Shown here piece by piece: positions 1 through 7,203 of a stretch of 10,575 bases of DNA (within the stretch, counting starts at the first letter, position 1; the number at the start of each line of letters is the position of its first letter). A model generated the notes under the pieces. That model had not been told where the DNA came from. It searched no databases and saw only the letters and a list, made by a program, of their open reading frames with translations. A program made the position numbers and the translations under genes. This stretch comes from Acidimicrobiia bacterium. Lineage in GTDB: Bacteria > Actinomycetota > Acidimicrobiia > Spongiisociales > SHLN01. The stretch lies in NCBI GenBank assembly GCA_030623545.1, contig JAUXLW010000033.1, positions 1 through 10,575 on the forward strand, in the 5' to 3' direction.

Positions 1-1485
1 GGAGCCGGTTTGCCATACCTGGTGGGTATGGCGATTCAAGAGTTCACCAGCACAGCCAACCTGGCTTTTTCGATCTGCCCGATGCTGACCATGGGTGCAG
101 TTGAGTCGCTCATCTTTCACGGCTCCGAAGAACAGCAGGGCACCTACCTCCCCAAGTTGAGCACCGGGGAGTGGACCGGGACGATGGTCCTGACCGAGCC
201 GGGGGCAGGATCCGATGTCGGCGCCCTTCGCACCAGGGCCGAACCCAATCCCGATGGGAGCTGGGCTGTAACCGGGACCAAGATCTTCATCTCCTGGGGT
301 GAGCACGACCTCACCGAGAACATAATCCACATGGTTTTGGCCCGAACCCCGGACAGCCCCCCTGGTACGAGAGGCATCTCCCTCTTCCTGGTCCCGAAAT
401 TCCTGGTGAGCCCAGACGGCGACGTCGGCGAGCGCAATTCACTCCAGGCCGTTTCGATAGAGCACAAGCTGGGCATTCACGCCAGCCCCACCTGTGTCAT
501 GTCATTTGACGGTGCCGCCGGATACCTGATCGGTGAAGAACACCAGGGCATGCGCTACATGTTCACGATGATGAACTCGGCTCGAATTGCGGTGGGGCTA
601 GCGGGTCTCGCCGTATCCGAGCGGGCCTACCAGATGGCACTGGCGTACGCCAAAGAACGGGTCCAGGGCAGGGCGATTGGACAGGAGAAGGGCGAAGAGT
701 CACCAATCATTGAACACCCCGACGTGCGACGGATGTTCATGACCATGAAGGCCTACATCGAAGCAATGCGCGGCCTGCTCTACCTCAACGCCGAGGCGTT
801 CGACCTGGCGCACCATCATCCCGACGAAGCCGTCAAGGAAACCAACCGGGAGCTGCTCGACCTCCTTACCCCTATCAGCAAGGCCTGGTGCACCGACCTG
901 GGAGTGGAGCTCTCGTCCCTCGGGCTTCAGGTCTTCGGCGGTATGGGGTATATCGAGGAAACCGGAATCGCCCAGCTCTATCGGGATGCCCGCATTTCTC
1001 CCATCTACGAGGGGACCAACGGAATCCAGGCGATGGACCTCGTCGGGCGCAAGCTCCCCATGCGGGGCGGCGCGGCGACACGAGACCTGATAACCCAGAT
1101 GACTGCGCTCGACGCCGAGCTGGCCGAGGCCGGCGAAAGTCTGGGAACGATCCGGACCGGTTTGGCCGACGGAGTCAGGGTCCTGACAGAGGCGGTGATG
1201 TGGTTGGCGGAGCATGGCCCTGCCAACCCGAATGACGCCCTGGCAGGCGCGACGCCGTTTCTACGCCTTATGGGCACGGTCATCGGTGGATGGGTAATGG
1301 CCCGGTCGGCGCTGGCGGCCACCGAATTGCTCGAAAAGGGTGAAGGCGATGCCGACTTTCTCATGGCCAAGATTGCCACAGCCCGCTTCTACGCCGACCA
1401 GCTATTGCCAGAGGCCGCAGGGCTGCTTCCGATGGTTGCGGCCGGCGCCGATCAACTTTTCGAGGTTCCGGTCAGTCAGCTCTAG
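1..1485 (+). CDS. Acyl-CoA dehydrogenase, long FadE5-like type (5' partial)
   Basis: This enzyme catalyses FAD-dependent alpha,beta-desaturation of an acyl-CoA, the first step of beta-oxidation, in the cytoplasm. The reading frame is open from base 1, so the gene starts outside the window. An in-frame TTG at base 10 is probably an internal leucine (GAGLPYLVG). Visible landmarks are the flavin/substrate signature TEPGAGSDVGALRTRA (about bases 193-240), a W-G-E segment after KIFIS, and IYEGTNGIQAMDL, whose glutamate (bases 1009-1011) aligns with the catalytic base of medium-chain type enzymes. About 150 residues follow this motif, matching the extra C-terminal domain of the roughly 600-residue FadE5-like subgroup, so about 100 N-terminal residues are missing. 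The gene ends TAG and converges on the DUF5996 gene 12 bases away. Family membership is firm; the chain length of the substrate cannot be read from the sequence. Confidence 0.95.
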   Translation, partial: GAGLPYLVGMAIQEFTSTANLAFSICPMLTMGAVESLIFHGSEEQQGTYLPKLSTGEWTGTMVLTEPGAGSDVGALRTRAEPNPDGSWAVTGTKIFISWGEHDLTENIIHMVLARTPDSPPGTRGISLFLVPKFLVSPDGDVGERNSLQAVSIEHKLGIHASPTCVMSFDGAAGYLIGEEHQGMRYMFTMMNSARIAVGLAGLAVSERAYQMALAYAKERVQGRAIGQEKGEESPIIEHPDVRRMFMTMKAYIEAMRGLLYLNAEAFDLAHHHPDEAVKETNRELLDLLTPISKAWCTDLGVELSSLGLQVFGGMGYIEETGIAQLYRDARISPIYEGTNGIQAMDLVGRKLPMRGGAATRDLITQMTALDAELAEAGESLGTIRTGLADGVRVLTEAVMWLAEHGPANPNDALAGATPFLRLMGTVIGGWVMARSALAATELLEKGEGDADFLMAKIATARFYADQLLPEAAGLLPMVAAGADQLFEVPVSQL

Positions 1486-1491
1486 AGAACA

Positions 1492-1507
1492 AGCCGGCTA
1501 CTCGGCT
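1492..1507. terminator. Small hairpin at a convergent gene junction, possible weak terminator
   Basis: AGCCG and CGGCT (5-bp stem, 6-base loop) flank the minus-strand stop codon at 1498-1500, in the 12-base gap between two convergent genes. There is no T-tract on either strand, so intrinsic termination is doubtful. The position is the main argument. Confidence 0.2.
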
Positions 1508-2325
1508 GTAAGGGTCGGCGCCGCCAGATCGAAAACCGCCCTGGCATATTCGGCCAGCTTTGTTGCAGCGTCGGGGTCGCCCTGCAGCTGGTCGTAGTAG
1601 AGGATTGATCCCTCCCAATCTTCCGTGTGCCACTGGGCACCATGCGGCAACGGCTCACTGGTGAGCTTGTCGCCTTCGAAAGGCCACGGGTTGGAGTAGA
1701 AGTAGGGACGCTCACTGCCGGGAAAGAACCCGAGGTTGAGTTGCGACGGATACTCGGTGACCTGGCCCTCCTCCTCGTATTTCTCAACCCTGGTACCGAA
1801 CCACTCGGTCGCCAGGTCAAAGCCATGAGGCCAGAGCTGCACCGGACCGACGTCCCCGGACAATGATGCTCGATGCTGCTCGAACACCTCATTGACGGTG
1901 TTGACGGCCTGCAGAAACGCCTCTCCAGCCGCGGGATCATATTCCCGGGGATCCTCATCTTCGAACTTTTCCCGGTTGTAGTCACCCTCGAGCCCCAATT
2001 CGGCCACGGCCGCAATGACCCTATCGCCCATCTGAGTCCCGGTGGCACCTTCTGTCATCGACAATGCCGTCGACCGGCCGTCGCCGGCCTCCACGACCAC
2101 GGCATGCGATTTGAGATCGAGTCGCACGTTGAAGGTGCCTCCGTCGGGCAGAGCCATGTCCTCGGTAACGAGGCCGTCCGGTTGGACGGTGAGGCTTACG
2201 TGCCACCACTTGGGATGGGCCGCGGCGTGGGCCCGGGGGACAACGCCTATCGCCTGGGCGTAAGCGTGCAATGTGGCTCTAGTTGTCTCCCAATCTTCGG
2301 GGAGTGCTGGCAAGATTTCAGACAT
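1498..2325 (-). CDS. DUF5996 family protein
   Basis: This is a 275-residue protein of unknown biochemical function that I recognise as DUF5996. The recognition rests on the family's usual landmarks: a start of the form LPxDWxxTRxTLHAYAQ, the tryptophan-rich KWWHVSL segment (residues 39-45), the central PVQLWPHGFDLATEWF stretch, LGFFPGSE followed by an aromatic-rich segment, and a C-terminal ILYYDQL segment with a closing helix. No signal peptide or membrane segment is visible, so it is probably cytoplasmic. The start is ATG at 2325, with AGGAGGT 10 bases upstream on the minus strand. Length is near the family's usual 300 residues or so. It is transcribed divergently from the DoxX-like gene and is not part of an obvious operon. 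The conserved W, H and D residues suggest an enzyme or ligand binder, but that is only inference. Confidence 0.85.
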   Translation of the reverse strand: MSEILPALPEDWETTRATLHAYAQAIGVVPRAHAAAHPKWWHVSLTVQPDGLVTEDMALPDGGTFNVRLDLKSHAVVVEAGDGRSTALSMTEGATGTQMGDRVIAAVAELGLEGDYNREKFEDEDPREYDPAAGEAFLQAVNTVNEVFEQHRASLSGDVGPVQLWPHGFDLATEWFGTRVEKYEEEGQVTEYPSQLNLGFFPGSERPYFYSNPWPFEGDKLTSEPLPHGAQWHTEDWEGSILYYDQLQGDPDAATKLAEYARAVFDLAAPTLTAE

Positions 2326-2451
2326 TGTGGTGGCTACCTCCTGAGGTCCTGTTGACAGCTAACCCACGAAAGCGGCAGCATGTTCCCTGGGGACGGGAAG
2401 AAAGGATGCTTTACTCCCGTTAACCGTCTGAGGCGCACAAAGGAGAATCCA
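2326..2451. promoter_or_regulatory. Divergent intergenic region between DUF5996 and DoxX genes
   Basis: These 126 bases must hold the promoters for the minus-strand DUF5996 gene and the plus-strand DoxX gene, because both 5' ends face it. A TTGACA hexamer lies at 2352-2357 (+), but no convincing -10 box follows at 16-18 bases, so I do not assign a promoter to it. A short inverted repeat, TTCCC-N7-GGGAA, lies just downstream in the region. The function is inferred from gene orientation only. Confidence 0.5.
2439..2445 (+). promoter_or_regulatory. Ribosome binding site that sets the DoxX start
   Basis: AAAGGAG lies 6 bases before the ATG at 2452. The open frame extends upstream to about 2380, but that part has no ribosome binding site and no family similarity. 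This site therefore decides the start. Confidence 0.85.
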
Positions 2452-2973
2452 ATGCCTGACAACGGGTTCAACCTGGCGATGTTGATCTTGCGAGTGGGCA
2501 TCGGCCTGATTTTTCTCGCTCATGGCATCAAGCATGCTCGGGGCCGGGAGAAGACCACCAACTGGTTCGCCTCCCTCGGGTTCAAGCAGGCCCCGCTGCA
2601 ATGGCTCATGTCCACCGCAACCGAGATCGGCGCTGGTCTTCTTCTCATCCTCGGCCTTCTCACCAGCCTTGCCGCCGCCGGGGTGGTCGGCATCATGGTT
2701 GTCGCGTTCATAACTGTGCACCGGACGGCGGGGTTCTTCATAACCTCCTTCATGAAAGAAGGGGTCGAGGTTGAAGGCTGGGAGTACGTCTTCACGCTGG
2801 CCTTCGCCGCATCGGCTATCGCAGTCGCCGGGCCCGGCGACTGGTCAATAGACAATGGCCTGGAGATTGCCCACGATCTCGACGCATGGATTGGAGTCAT
2901 CCTGGTGGCAGGTGCTGCCTTGCTCTCGGTCGGCCAGGTCCTGACTTTTTGGCGGCCAGACGAGGCTTCCTAA
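2452..2973 (+). CDS. DoxX family integral membrane protein
   Basis: This is a 173-residue membrane protein of the DoxX family, whose members are four-helix inner-membrane proteins. Some have been linked to oxidative or thiol stress (for example the mycobacterial DoxX partner of superoxide dismutase), but most are uncharacterised. What is seen: the family's N-terminal pattern LRVGIGLIFLAHGIKHA (residues 13-29), the amphipathic WFASLGF turn, a conserved glutamate in TATEIGAGLLLILGL (residues 55-69), and hydrophobic segments at roughly 9-25, 54-71, 73-90, 112-127 and 146-166. The start at ATG 2452 is set by AAAGGAG. Its TAA stop overlaps the TAG stop of the convergent ATL gene (shared bases 2970-2973). 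The upstream neighbour is divergent, so it is probably monocistronic. The family call is strong; physiological role and partner are unknown. Confidence 0.9.
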   Translation: MPDNGFNLAMLILRVGIGLIFLAHGIKHARGREKTTNWFASLGFKQAPLQWLMSTATEIGAGLLLILGLLTSLAAAGVVGIMVVAFITVHRTAGFFITSFMKEGVEVEGWEYVFTLAFAASAIAVAGPGDWSIDNGLEIAHDLDAWIGVILVAGAALLSVGQVLTFWRPDEAS

Positions 2974-3236
2974 GCAACCACCCGGCCGCGCTCGACTATG
3001 ACGCCTTCGGCGCGAAGCAGCTGCGTTTGGCGGCGTTCATGCCCCGGCACCAGGCGTCCGTTCACGGTCACAACCCGCCACCACGGTAGGCCGTGCACAT
3101 CACCCAATATGTTCCCAACCGCCCGGGCTGCACCCGGGAAACCGGCCTGTTCGGCCACTTCGCTGTAGCTGACCACCTCACCCGGCACCAGGTCGGTCAG
3201 AACCTTGATCACAGACTCGACGAACGGGCCGGTCAA
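2970..3236 (-). CDS. Alkyltransferase-like (ATL) protein, MGMT DNA-binding-domain family
   Basis: This 88-residue protein is the DNA-binding domain of O6-methylguanine-DNA methyltransferase without the acceptor cysteine. Known ATL proteins bind O6-alkylguanine, flip it out and hand the lesion to nucleotide excision repair. What is seen: the helix-turn-helix region PGEVVSYSEVAEQAGFPGAA followed by RAVGNIL (arginine finger at residue 39), then LPWWRVV (residues 50-56) in place of the active-site PCHRV, then the closing GRLVPG and LLRAEGV elements. The cysteine is replaced by tryptophan, as in other ATLs, and the next histidine is also tryptophan. The start is a TTG at 3236 that overlaps the TGA of the upstream baeRF3 gene by 4 bases, which implies translational coupling. 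A longer open frame upstream to 3317 is only a shadow of that gene. The next in-frame candidate, GTG at codon 9, would cut into the domain. Confidence 0.88.
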   Translation of the reverse strand: MTGPFVESVIKVLTDLVPGEVVSYSEVAEQAGFPGAARAVGNILGDVHGLPWWRVVTVNGRLVPGHERRQTQLLRAEGVIVERGRVVA

Positions 3237-4360
3237 AAGCGCAGAACCGCGGCCAACTTGCCGTCGCCGGGGACCTCGCCGGGAGGAACCGCAAACACCG
3301 AGCCGCCGTGCATCCATGCCTGGGCTGCCGCCGCATCCAGCAGATCTCTGGTTCCGGCCCGGGATTCGTCAACCATCTGAATGGCGTCGGTCTGCGGATC
3401 CCACTTTCCCCACAGATGCTCGCCGACGGCAACAACCCGCGACTCGACCCGGCCCTGGTGGGCGGCCCGAATAACTCGCTTGATGTCGGAAGAACCGTGG
3501 GGAGTGTCGGCCACGGACAGGTAACGAGCCTTGGCGTCGGAGCGCCGTTGACTGAACTGCGGAGCCACGAGCTTCCAAGCTTCAGCATGGAGCTGGCTGA
3601 CGCTCACATGCTCGGGGCTCCCGATTACGCCACCCGGAACTACGTTCGGATACTCGGTTATCTCCCGGTAGAGAGGAAGCAGATAGTCAACACCGGCCAG
3701 AACGAGCGGCGAGCGCTCCCCTCGCAGAATTTCATGCAGCCCGGCATCAATCTGATGGAAGTACCGCTTGATGTCATCTTTGGGGTCGTCTTTGCCGAGA
3801 CCCTGGCCGTGGAAGATGGCGGTGGTCCGGCCTCCGTGTGACTGCAGCGACGCCTCCCTGTCGTCGAATCGAAGCGCATCGGCCAGGCTGGCGGGAACGC
3901 CCTCCAGCTGAACTTCACCCACTGAGAAACGGCCGCCGCGAAAGAGCTTGACGTACTTCTGACTCAACCCCAGGACGTAGAAGTGCTCAGTGGAGCTCAT
4001 CACCGGGAGCAGCGGCTTGAGATGGAAATGATCGGCTACCACCACCAGCTCCTCGAAGGAGGCCGGAAGACGGTACTGGCGGTGCAGGTCCGGGCTCAGG
4101 AACAGGGCCAGGCCATCACCCTGATGCCTCCAGAAGTAACTGTCGGAAACAAGATCGTGAGCGGAGCCGGTGATGTCGTTAGCGGATCGAATGCCCAGTT
4201 CGGCTAAACGCTTCTCAGCCTCCCGCAACAGGTTCTTGAGGCGGATAGGGTCCTGCTGAACTTCACGGCCGGCACGATGGGTTGGAAGAAAAATCGAGAC
4301 ACAGGGCTGGGCCCGTGCCTCGAGAAGGTCCTGAAGGTGTGACCGATCGAAAATGTCCAT
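3233..4360 (-). CDS. baeRF family 3 protein (bacterial archaeo-eukaryotic release-factor-like)
   Basis: This 375-residue protein matches the pattern I know for baeRF family 3, a bacterial group structurally related to eRF1/aRF1 and usually annotated as hypothetical. Features seen: LLEARAQPCVSIFLPTHRAG near the N-terminus (about residues 12-31), then QQDPIRLKNLLREAEKRL, a FWRHQGDGLALFLSP segment, FHLKPLLP, FYVLGLSQKYVKLFRGGRF, an IFHGQGLGKDDPKDD loop, and LVLAGVDYLLPLYREI followed by a C-terminal domain ending AWMHGGSVFAVPPGEVP. Length is typical. Members are proposed to act at the ribosome, possibly in rescue or stress, but this is not proven for family 3. No GGQ motif is visible, so peptide release by the classical mechanism is not supported. 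The start is ATG at 4360 with a weak GAGAG upstream. It sits 39 bases after the RDD gene and is coupled to the ATL gene downstream. Confidence 0.87.
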   Translation of the reverse strand: MDIFDRSHLQDLLEARAQPCVSIFLPTHRAGREVQQDPIRLKNLLREAEKRLAELGIRSANDITGSAHDLVSDSYFWRHQGDGLALFLSPDLHRQYRLPASFEELVVVADHFHLKPLLPVMSSTEHFYVLGLSQKYVKLFRGGRFSVGEVQLEGVPASLADALRFDDREASLQSHGGRTTAIFHGQGLGKDDPKDDIKRYFHQIDAGLHEILRGERSPLVLAGVDYLLPLYREITEYPNVVPGGVIGSPEHVSVSQLHAEAWKLVAPQFSQRRSDAKARYLSVADTPHGSSDIKRVIRAAHQGRVESRVVAVGEHLWGKWDPQTDAIQMVDESRAGTRDLLDAAAAQAWMHGGSVFAVPPGEVPGDGKLAAVLRF

Positions 4361-4399
4361 TGACTACTCTCAGATTACCCGGTGGAGGGGGACCGGTGT

Positions 4400-4909
4400 T
4401 CAGGCTTTGTCGGGACGGTCGACAACCACATACGTGTTAGCGATCTTGTCGTGCAATCCCTGCCCCTTGCGATCGAAGAATGCCCATGCAAAAACCAACC
4501 CGGAGATCACCAGCCCGATCGCATCCAGCAACAAGACCGGAAGCAACCACACCGCCACTCGAACGGCGGCTGCTCCTAGCCCCGGGGGGAGGTCGTTGGC
4601 TGTCGATATCGTTTTTGAGCGGGTGATCAACTTGCCAAGCGTCTTACCCCTGAGTGCGGTCAACGTCGCCTCGTAGACGAGCGCCGCTCCGAGAAACGAG
4701 AACAGGATGAAAGCGTCGGCGCTGGCTTCCGGACTGGTGTCTCGCAACTCATCGGCTTCGATGACTCCCAATGCAGTAAGGGCTCTCGCGATCAAAATCG
4801 CCACTACCACGATCATCACCAGGTCGACGGCTCGTGCCACGATCCGGGCAGTCGGCGATGCCACGGCGAAATCGAACCTTTCATCTGGCAGGTCTGAAGA
4901 AGACTCCAC
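4400..4909 (-). CDS. RDD family membrane protein
   Basis: This is a 169-residue integral membrane protein of the RDD family, a poorly defined group named for conserved Arg and Asp residues. Some members have been implicated in transport. What is seen: an N-terminal cytoplasmic stretch, then ARIVARAVDLVMIVVVAI with R26 and D29 at the start of the first membrane segment (about 24-47), a second segment (about 66-86), the GKTLGKLITR loop (88-97), a third segment (about 113-145), and the hallmark FFDRKGQGLHDKIANTYVVV close (residues 144-163). The start is GTG at 4909, preceded by AAGGA, which overlaps the TAA stop of the gene before it (gap of 7 bases). It is therefore very likely co-transcribed with that gene. 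Substrate or partner is unknown. Confidence 0.88.
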   Translation of the reverse strand: MESSSDLPDERFDFAVASPTARIVARAVDLVMIVVVAILIARALTALGVIEADELRDTSPEASADAFILFSFLGAALVYEATLTALRGKTLGKLITRSKTISTANDLPPGLGAAAVRVAVWLLPVLLLDAIGLVISGLVFAWAFFDRKGQGLHDKIANTYVVVDRPDKA

Positions 4910-4913
4910 TTGA

Positions 4914-4918
4914 TCCTT
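4914..4918 (-). promoter_or_regulatory. Ribosome binding site of the RDD gene, embedded in the upstream stop codon
   Basis: On the minus strand TAAGGA contains both the stop of the 341-residue gene and the AAGGA site for the GTG start at 4909, with a 4-base spacer. This arrangement supports co-translation of the two genes. Confidence 0.65.
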
Positions 4919-5942
4919 ACGTAATTCCGGGTGACCCTAGCCCGACGCCCTTATCCGAGTTGAAGAAGTCGTCCCGCTTGTCGAAAGCCTGGATGGCCCA
5001 GGCGTAACCCGCCCGGGGATCCTCGACTGCCAGGTGCAACCCCCAGCCGCTCGCTGCGCCGGCGGGGCGCCACAGCATCCAGTGGAGTGCTTGCCCGGCA
5101 TCTCCTACCCCGGCAGGATCGACGGATTCGAGGTCGGCCAGGGCGGCTACCACCGCCCAGGCCAGCGACCGGCCCACGGGAGATCCCCGACGCGAGCCGT
5201 GGGCCCCCCCGCTGGCCCCCGCCCATGCCATATGAGCCAGAGCCTCGGCGAAGGAGGCTTCATGAGCGGTTACCGGTGCGTCTGTGAGCAGGGCAACTGC
5301 CCCCAGGGCGGGCCCCTCGGCACTAGTGACGTCGGTGATTCCGTTTGATTCTTCGGCCCAGGGTCGCACCAGCGCATACAGGGCTTCTTCACTGTCGAGA
5401 TCTTCGAGGCGACCGGGCGGGGACGGAAGCTCGGCATCCTGCAAGGTGGGGCTCTCCGGCGATGGGAAGTCGGCGACATCGGAGCGGTAGACGGCTAACG
5501 GGTAGCGAGGCTCCCATTCCTGCATGGAGAAGGGCAGTCCGAGGACCTCCTGGTCGAGCCCGGCATCTTCGAGGTCCTCACCTCTGAGGGCCCTCTCCGC
5601 GCCGACCAGAGCCCGCATGCGGGGAGATTCCAGGTGCGGGCCGAGCTCGGCCCATTCATGGGTCGACGCGGCGACTTCCCACAGCGGGCCAAGAGCGAAA
5701 CGCCCGGCCCCATCCCTGAGCACCGAAGCCGCCATCTCGCCGGGAGCCTCCAGCGCCAGGCGGTACTCGGCAAAACGGACCACACCGAACAATTGCTTGC
5801 CGCGCGTCTCTGCGGCGACGCAGCGATCCCGGGTTTCCACCAGGCCCGGCCAGTCCCGAGCTGCGCAAACACCATCGATGAATCGAATCAACCCGTCGAA
5901 GTCGCTGGCTTCGACAAGGTCGACCAGCTTGGAGGTATCCAC
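4917..5942 (-). CDS. Uncharacterised 341-residue protein
   Basis: I cannot assign a known domain. The protein is acidic and mostly helical in character, with no signal peptide or membrane segment, so it is probably cytoplasmic. The N-terminal part (1-110) reads like paired helices: DFDGLIRFIDGVCAARDWPG, then RGKQLFGVVRFAEYRLALEA and a block including GRFALGPLWEVAASTHEWAE, whose density of W, Y, E and R suggests a conserved core. A Pro/Ser/Glu-rich linker follows (about 157-178). The C-terminal part has a small-residue region (WAGASGGAHGSRRGSP) and an ending that includes WGLHLAVEDPRAGYAWAIQA. I recall similar hypothetical proteins in Acidimicrobiia, but that is memory rather than a search. 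The start at GTG 5942 has no good ribosome binding site, so the exact start is uncertain. It lies 68 bases after the acyl-CoA dehydrogenase gene and 7 bases before the RDD gene. Confidence 0.75.
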   Translation of the reverse strand: MDTSKLVDLVEASDFDGLIRFIDGVCAARDWPGLVETRDRCVAAETRGKQLFGVVRFAEYRLALEAPGEMAASVLRDGAGRFALGPLWEVAASTHEWAELGPHLESPRMRALVGAERALRGEDLEDAGLDQEVLGLPFSMQEWEPRYPLAVYRSDVADFPSPESPTLQDAELPSPPGRLEDLDSEEALYALVRPWAEESNGITDVTSAEGPALGAVALLTDAPVTAHEASFAEALAHMAWAGASGGAHGSRRGSPVGRSLAWAVVAALADLESVDPAGVGDAGQALHWMLWRPAGAASGWGLHLAVEDPRAGYAWAIQAFDKRDDFFNSDKGVGLGSPGIT

Positions 5943-6010
5943 TCTTGACAGCTAACCAGTGGTCTGTCGCAGCACGGTGTCTATTTGTGCGACCGGACAC
6001 GAGCGGGACA

Positions 6011-7180
6011 CTAGCTTCTGGGCACCTCGGCCCAGGGAAGGTCCTTGTCGACGCGGGGCTCGCCGGGAAGGCCGAGGACTCTCTCACCGAGGATGTTGCG
6101 CATGATCTCTGTGGTGCCCCCTTCGATGGAGTTGGCACGAGAGCGCAGGAAAGAATGGCGGACATCGCGATCGGCGACGCTTTTCGTCTCCCGGTACTCA
6201 TATGACGGGTAGAGCATCCCCTCGGGACCCATGTAGTCGACACACCATTCATAGATCCGCTTGTTCAGCTCGGCCCAATGAAGCTTGCCCGTGGATCCTT
6301 CCGGTCCCGGCGTGTCTTGATCGCGATTCTGGCCGGCCCGGATCGAAGTGAGCCGGTTGACTTCGGCTTCTATCCACAGCTTGACGAGCTCGTCGCGGGC
6401 TCTGGCGTCTCCGCCGCCGCCATCCTTCCACATCGCCACCGCTTCACCGATGGCTCCGCTCTCCCTGGGCCGCACCTGAGATCCAATGGCGACGCGCTCA
6501 TTCATGAGGGTCGTGAGTGCAACCCGCCAACCATCACCCGGCTCACCCAGCCGGTTTTCGTCTGGAATCCGCACGTCGGTCAGGTAGACCTCGTTGAATT
6601 CAGCCTCACCGGTGATCTGGCGCAACGGTCGCACTTCGACGCCGGGGCTGCGCATGTCCAGAATGAAGTAAGTCATTCCCTGGTGTTTCGGCGCGTCGGG
6701 ATCGGTTCGAGTAATCAACAAGCCCCATTGGCTCAGATGAGCAATCGTGGTCCAAACCTTCTGGCCATTCACCACCCACTCATCTCCATCCTTGATGGCC
6801 CGGCTGGCAAGCCCGGCGACGTCGCTGCCGGCCCCGGGCTCTGAGAAGAGCTGGCACCAGTACTCACGGGTGGCGAACATCGGACGCAGGTAACGGGCCT
6901 TCTGCTCCTCGGTGCCGTGGGCAACGATGGTGGGGCCGGCCATGCCGATGGCGATGATGTTGCGCACAATGTTGTTACGGGTCGATCCGGCGGCCTCCAG
7001 CGCCTGGTCGATCTCCTGTTGAAGGCCCGGGCTCAGCCCCAGCCCTCCAAAGCCTTCGGGGAAGTGGACCCAGGCCAACCCGGCGTCATATTGGGCCTCC
7101 CAGAATTCCTCCTCAGGGACCACTCGCGGGTCGTGGCTTGCCAGCAAACCATCGATGGCCTGGCGCACTCGAGGCTCCAA
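6011..7180 (-). CDS. Acyl-CoA dehydrogenase (FadE-type, 380-390 residues)
   Basis: This is an FAD-dependent acyl-CoA dehydrogenase of standard length (389 residues from TTG 7180). Landmarks are FPEGFGGLGLSPG (N-terminal helical domain, 40-52), QLFSEPGAGSDVAGL (110-124), VNGQKVWTTIAHLSQWGLLITRT (137-159), FNEVYLTDVRIPDEN (195-209), and the C-terminal RANSIEGGTTEIMRNILGERVLGLP. At the place where medium-chain enzymes carry the catalytic glutamate (YEGT) this protein has glycine (G354 in EGGT). The LMNERVAIG glutamate (E228) aligns with the alternative base of isovaleryl- and long-chain enzymes, so E228 is the likely base. This subgroup often handles branched or bulky acyl-CoAs, including sterol side chains, but the substrate is not readable here. 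It follows the ACT gene by 23 bases. A GTG at 7168 behind a GGAG is a credible alternative start (385 residues). Confidence 0.93.
   Translation of the reverse strand: MEPRVRQAIDGLLASHDPRVVPEEEFWEAQYDAGLAWVHFPEGFGGLGLSPGLQQEIDQALEAAGSTRNNIVRNIIAIGMAGPTIVAHGTEEQKARYLRPMFATREYWCQLFSEPGAGSDVAGLASRAIKDGDEWVVNGQKVWTTIAHLSQWGLLITRTDPDAPKHQGMTYFILDMRSPGVEVRPLRQITGEAEFNEVYLTDVRIPDENRLGEPGDGWRVALTTLMNERVAIGSQVRPRESGAIGEAVAMWKDGGGGDARARDELVKLWIEAEVNRLTSIRAGQNRDQDTPGPEGSTGKLHWAELNKRIYEWCVDYMGPEGMLYPSYEYRETKSVADRDVRHSFLRSRANSIEGGTTEIMRNILGERVLGLPGEPRVDKDLPWAEVPRS
7175..7178 (-). promoter_or_regulatory. Possible ribosome binding site favouring a GTG 7168 start
   Basis: GGAG lies 6 bases before GTG 7168-7166. 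The longer start, TTG 7180, has an in-frame TAA immediately before it and no ribosome binding site. The dehydrogenase may therefore begin at 7168, losing four residues of no domain value. Confidence 0.5.
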
Positions 7181-7203
7181 TTAGTGGCCCGTCGCACAGA
7201 CCA

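Noticed and set aside
2352..2364. The 13-mer TTGACAGCTAACC occurs here and again at 5945-5957, each just upstream of a minus-strand gene start.
   Set aside because: About one such 13-base match is expected by chance in a window of this size. The distances to the two start codons differ (about 27 versus 3 bases) and no -10 box pairs with the TTGACA in either copy.
3237..3317. A longer ATL frame beginning at 3317 on the minus strand.
   Set aside because: It lies entirely inside the baeRF3 gene in another frame and encodes an Arg/Gly-rich stretch unlike the MGMT-family N-terminus. The TTG overlap start gives a normal-sized ATL.
5204..5210. A run of seven C (G on the coding strand) in the 341-residue gene, considered as a frameshift site.
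   Set aside because: The frame on both sides gives a continuous, plausible protein, so there is no sign of a break.
5943..6010. A possible leaderless promoter (TAGCTG) directly before GTG 5942.
   Set aside because: The hexamer does not fit TANNNT and no -35 element is found at the right spacing.
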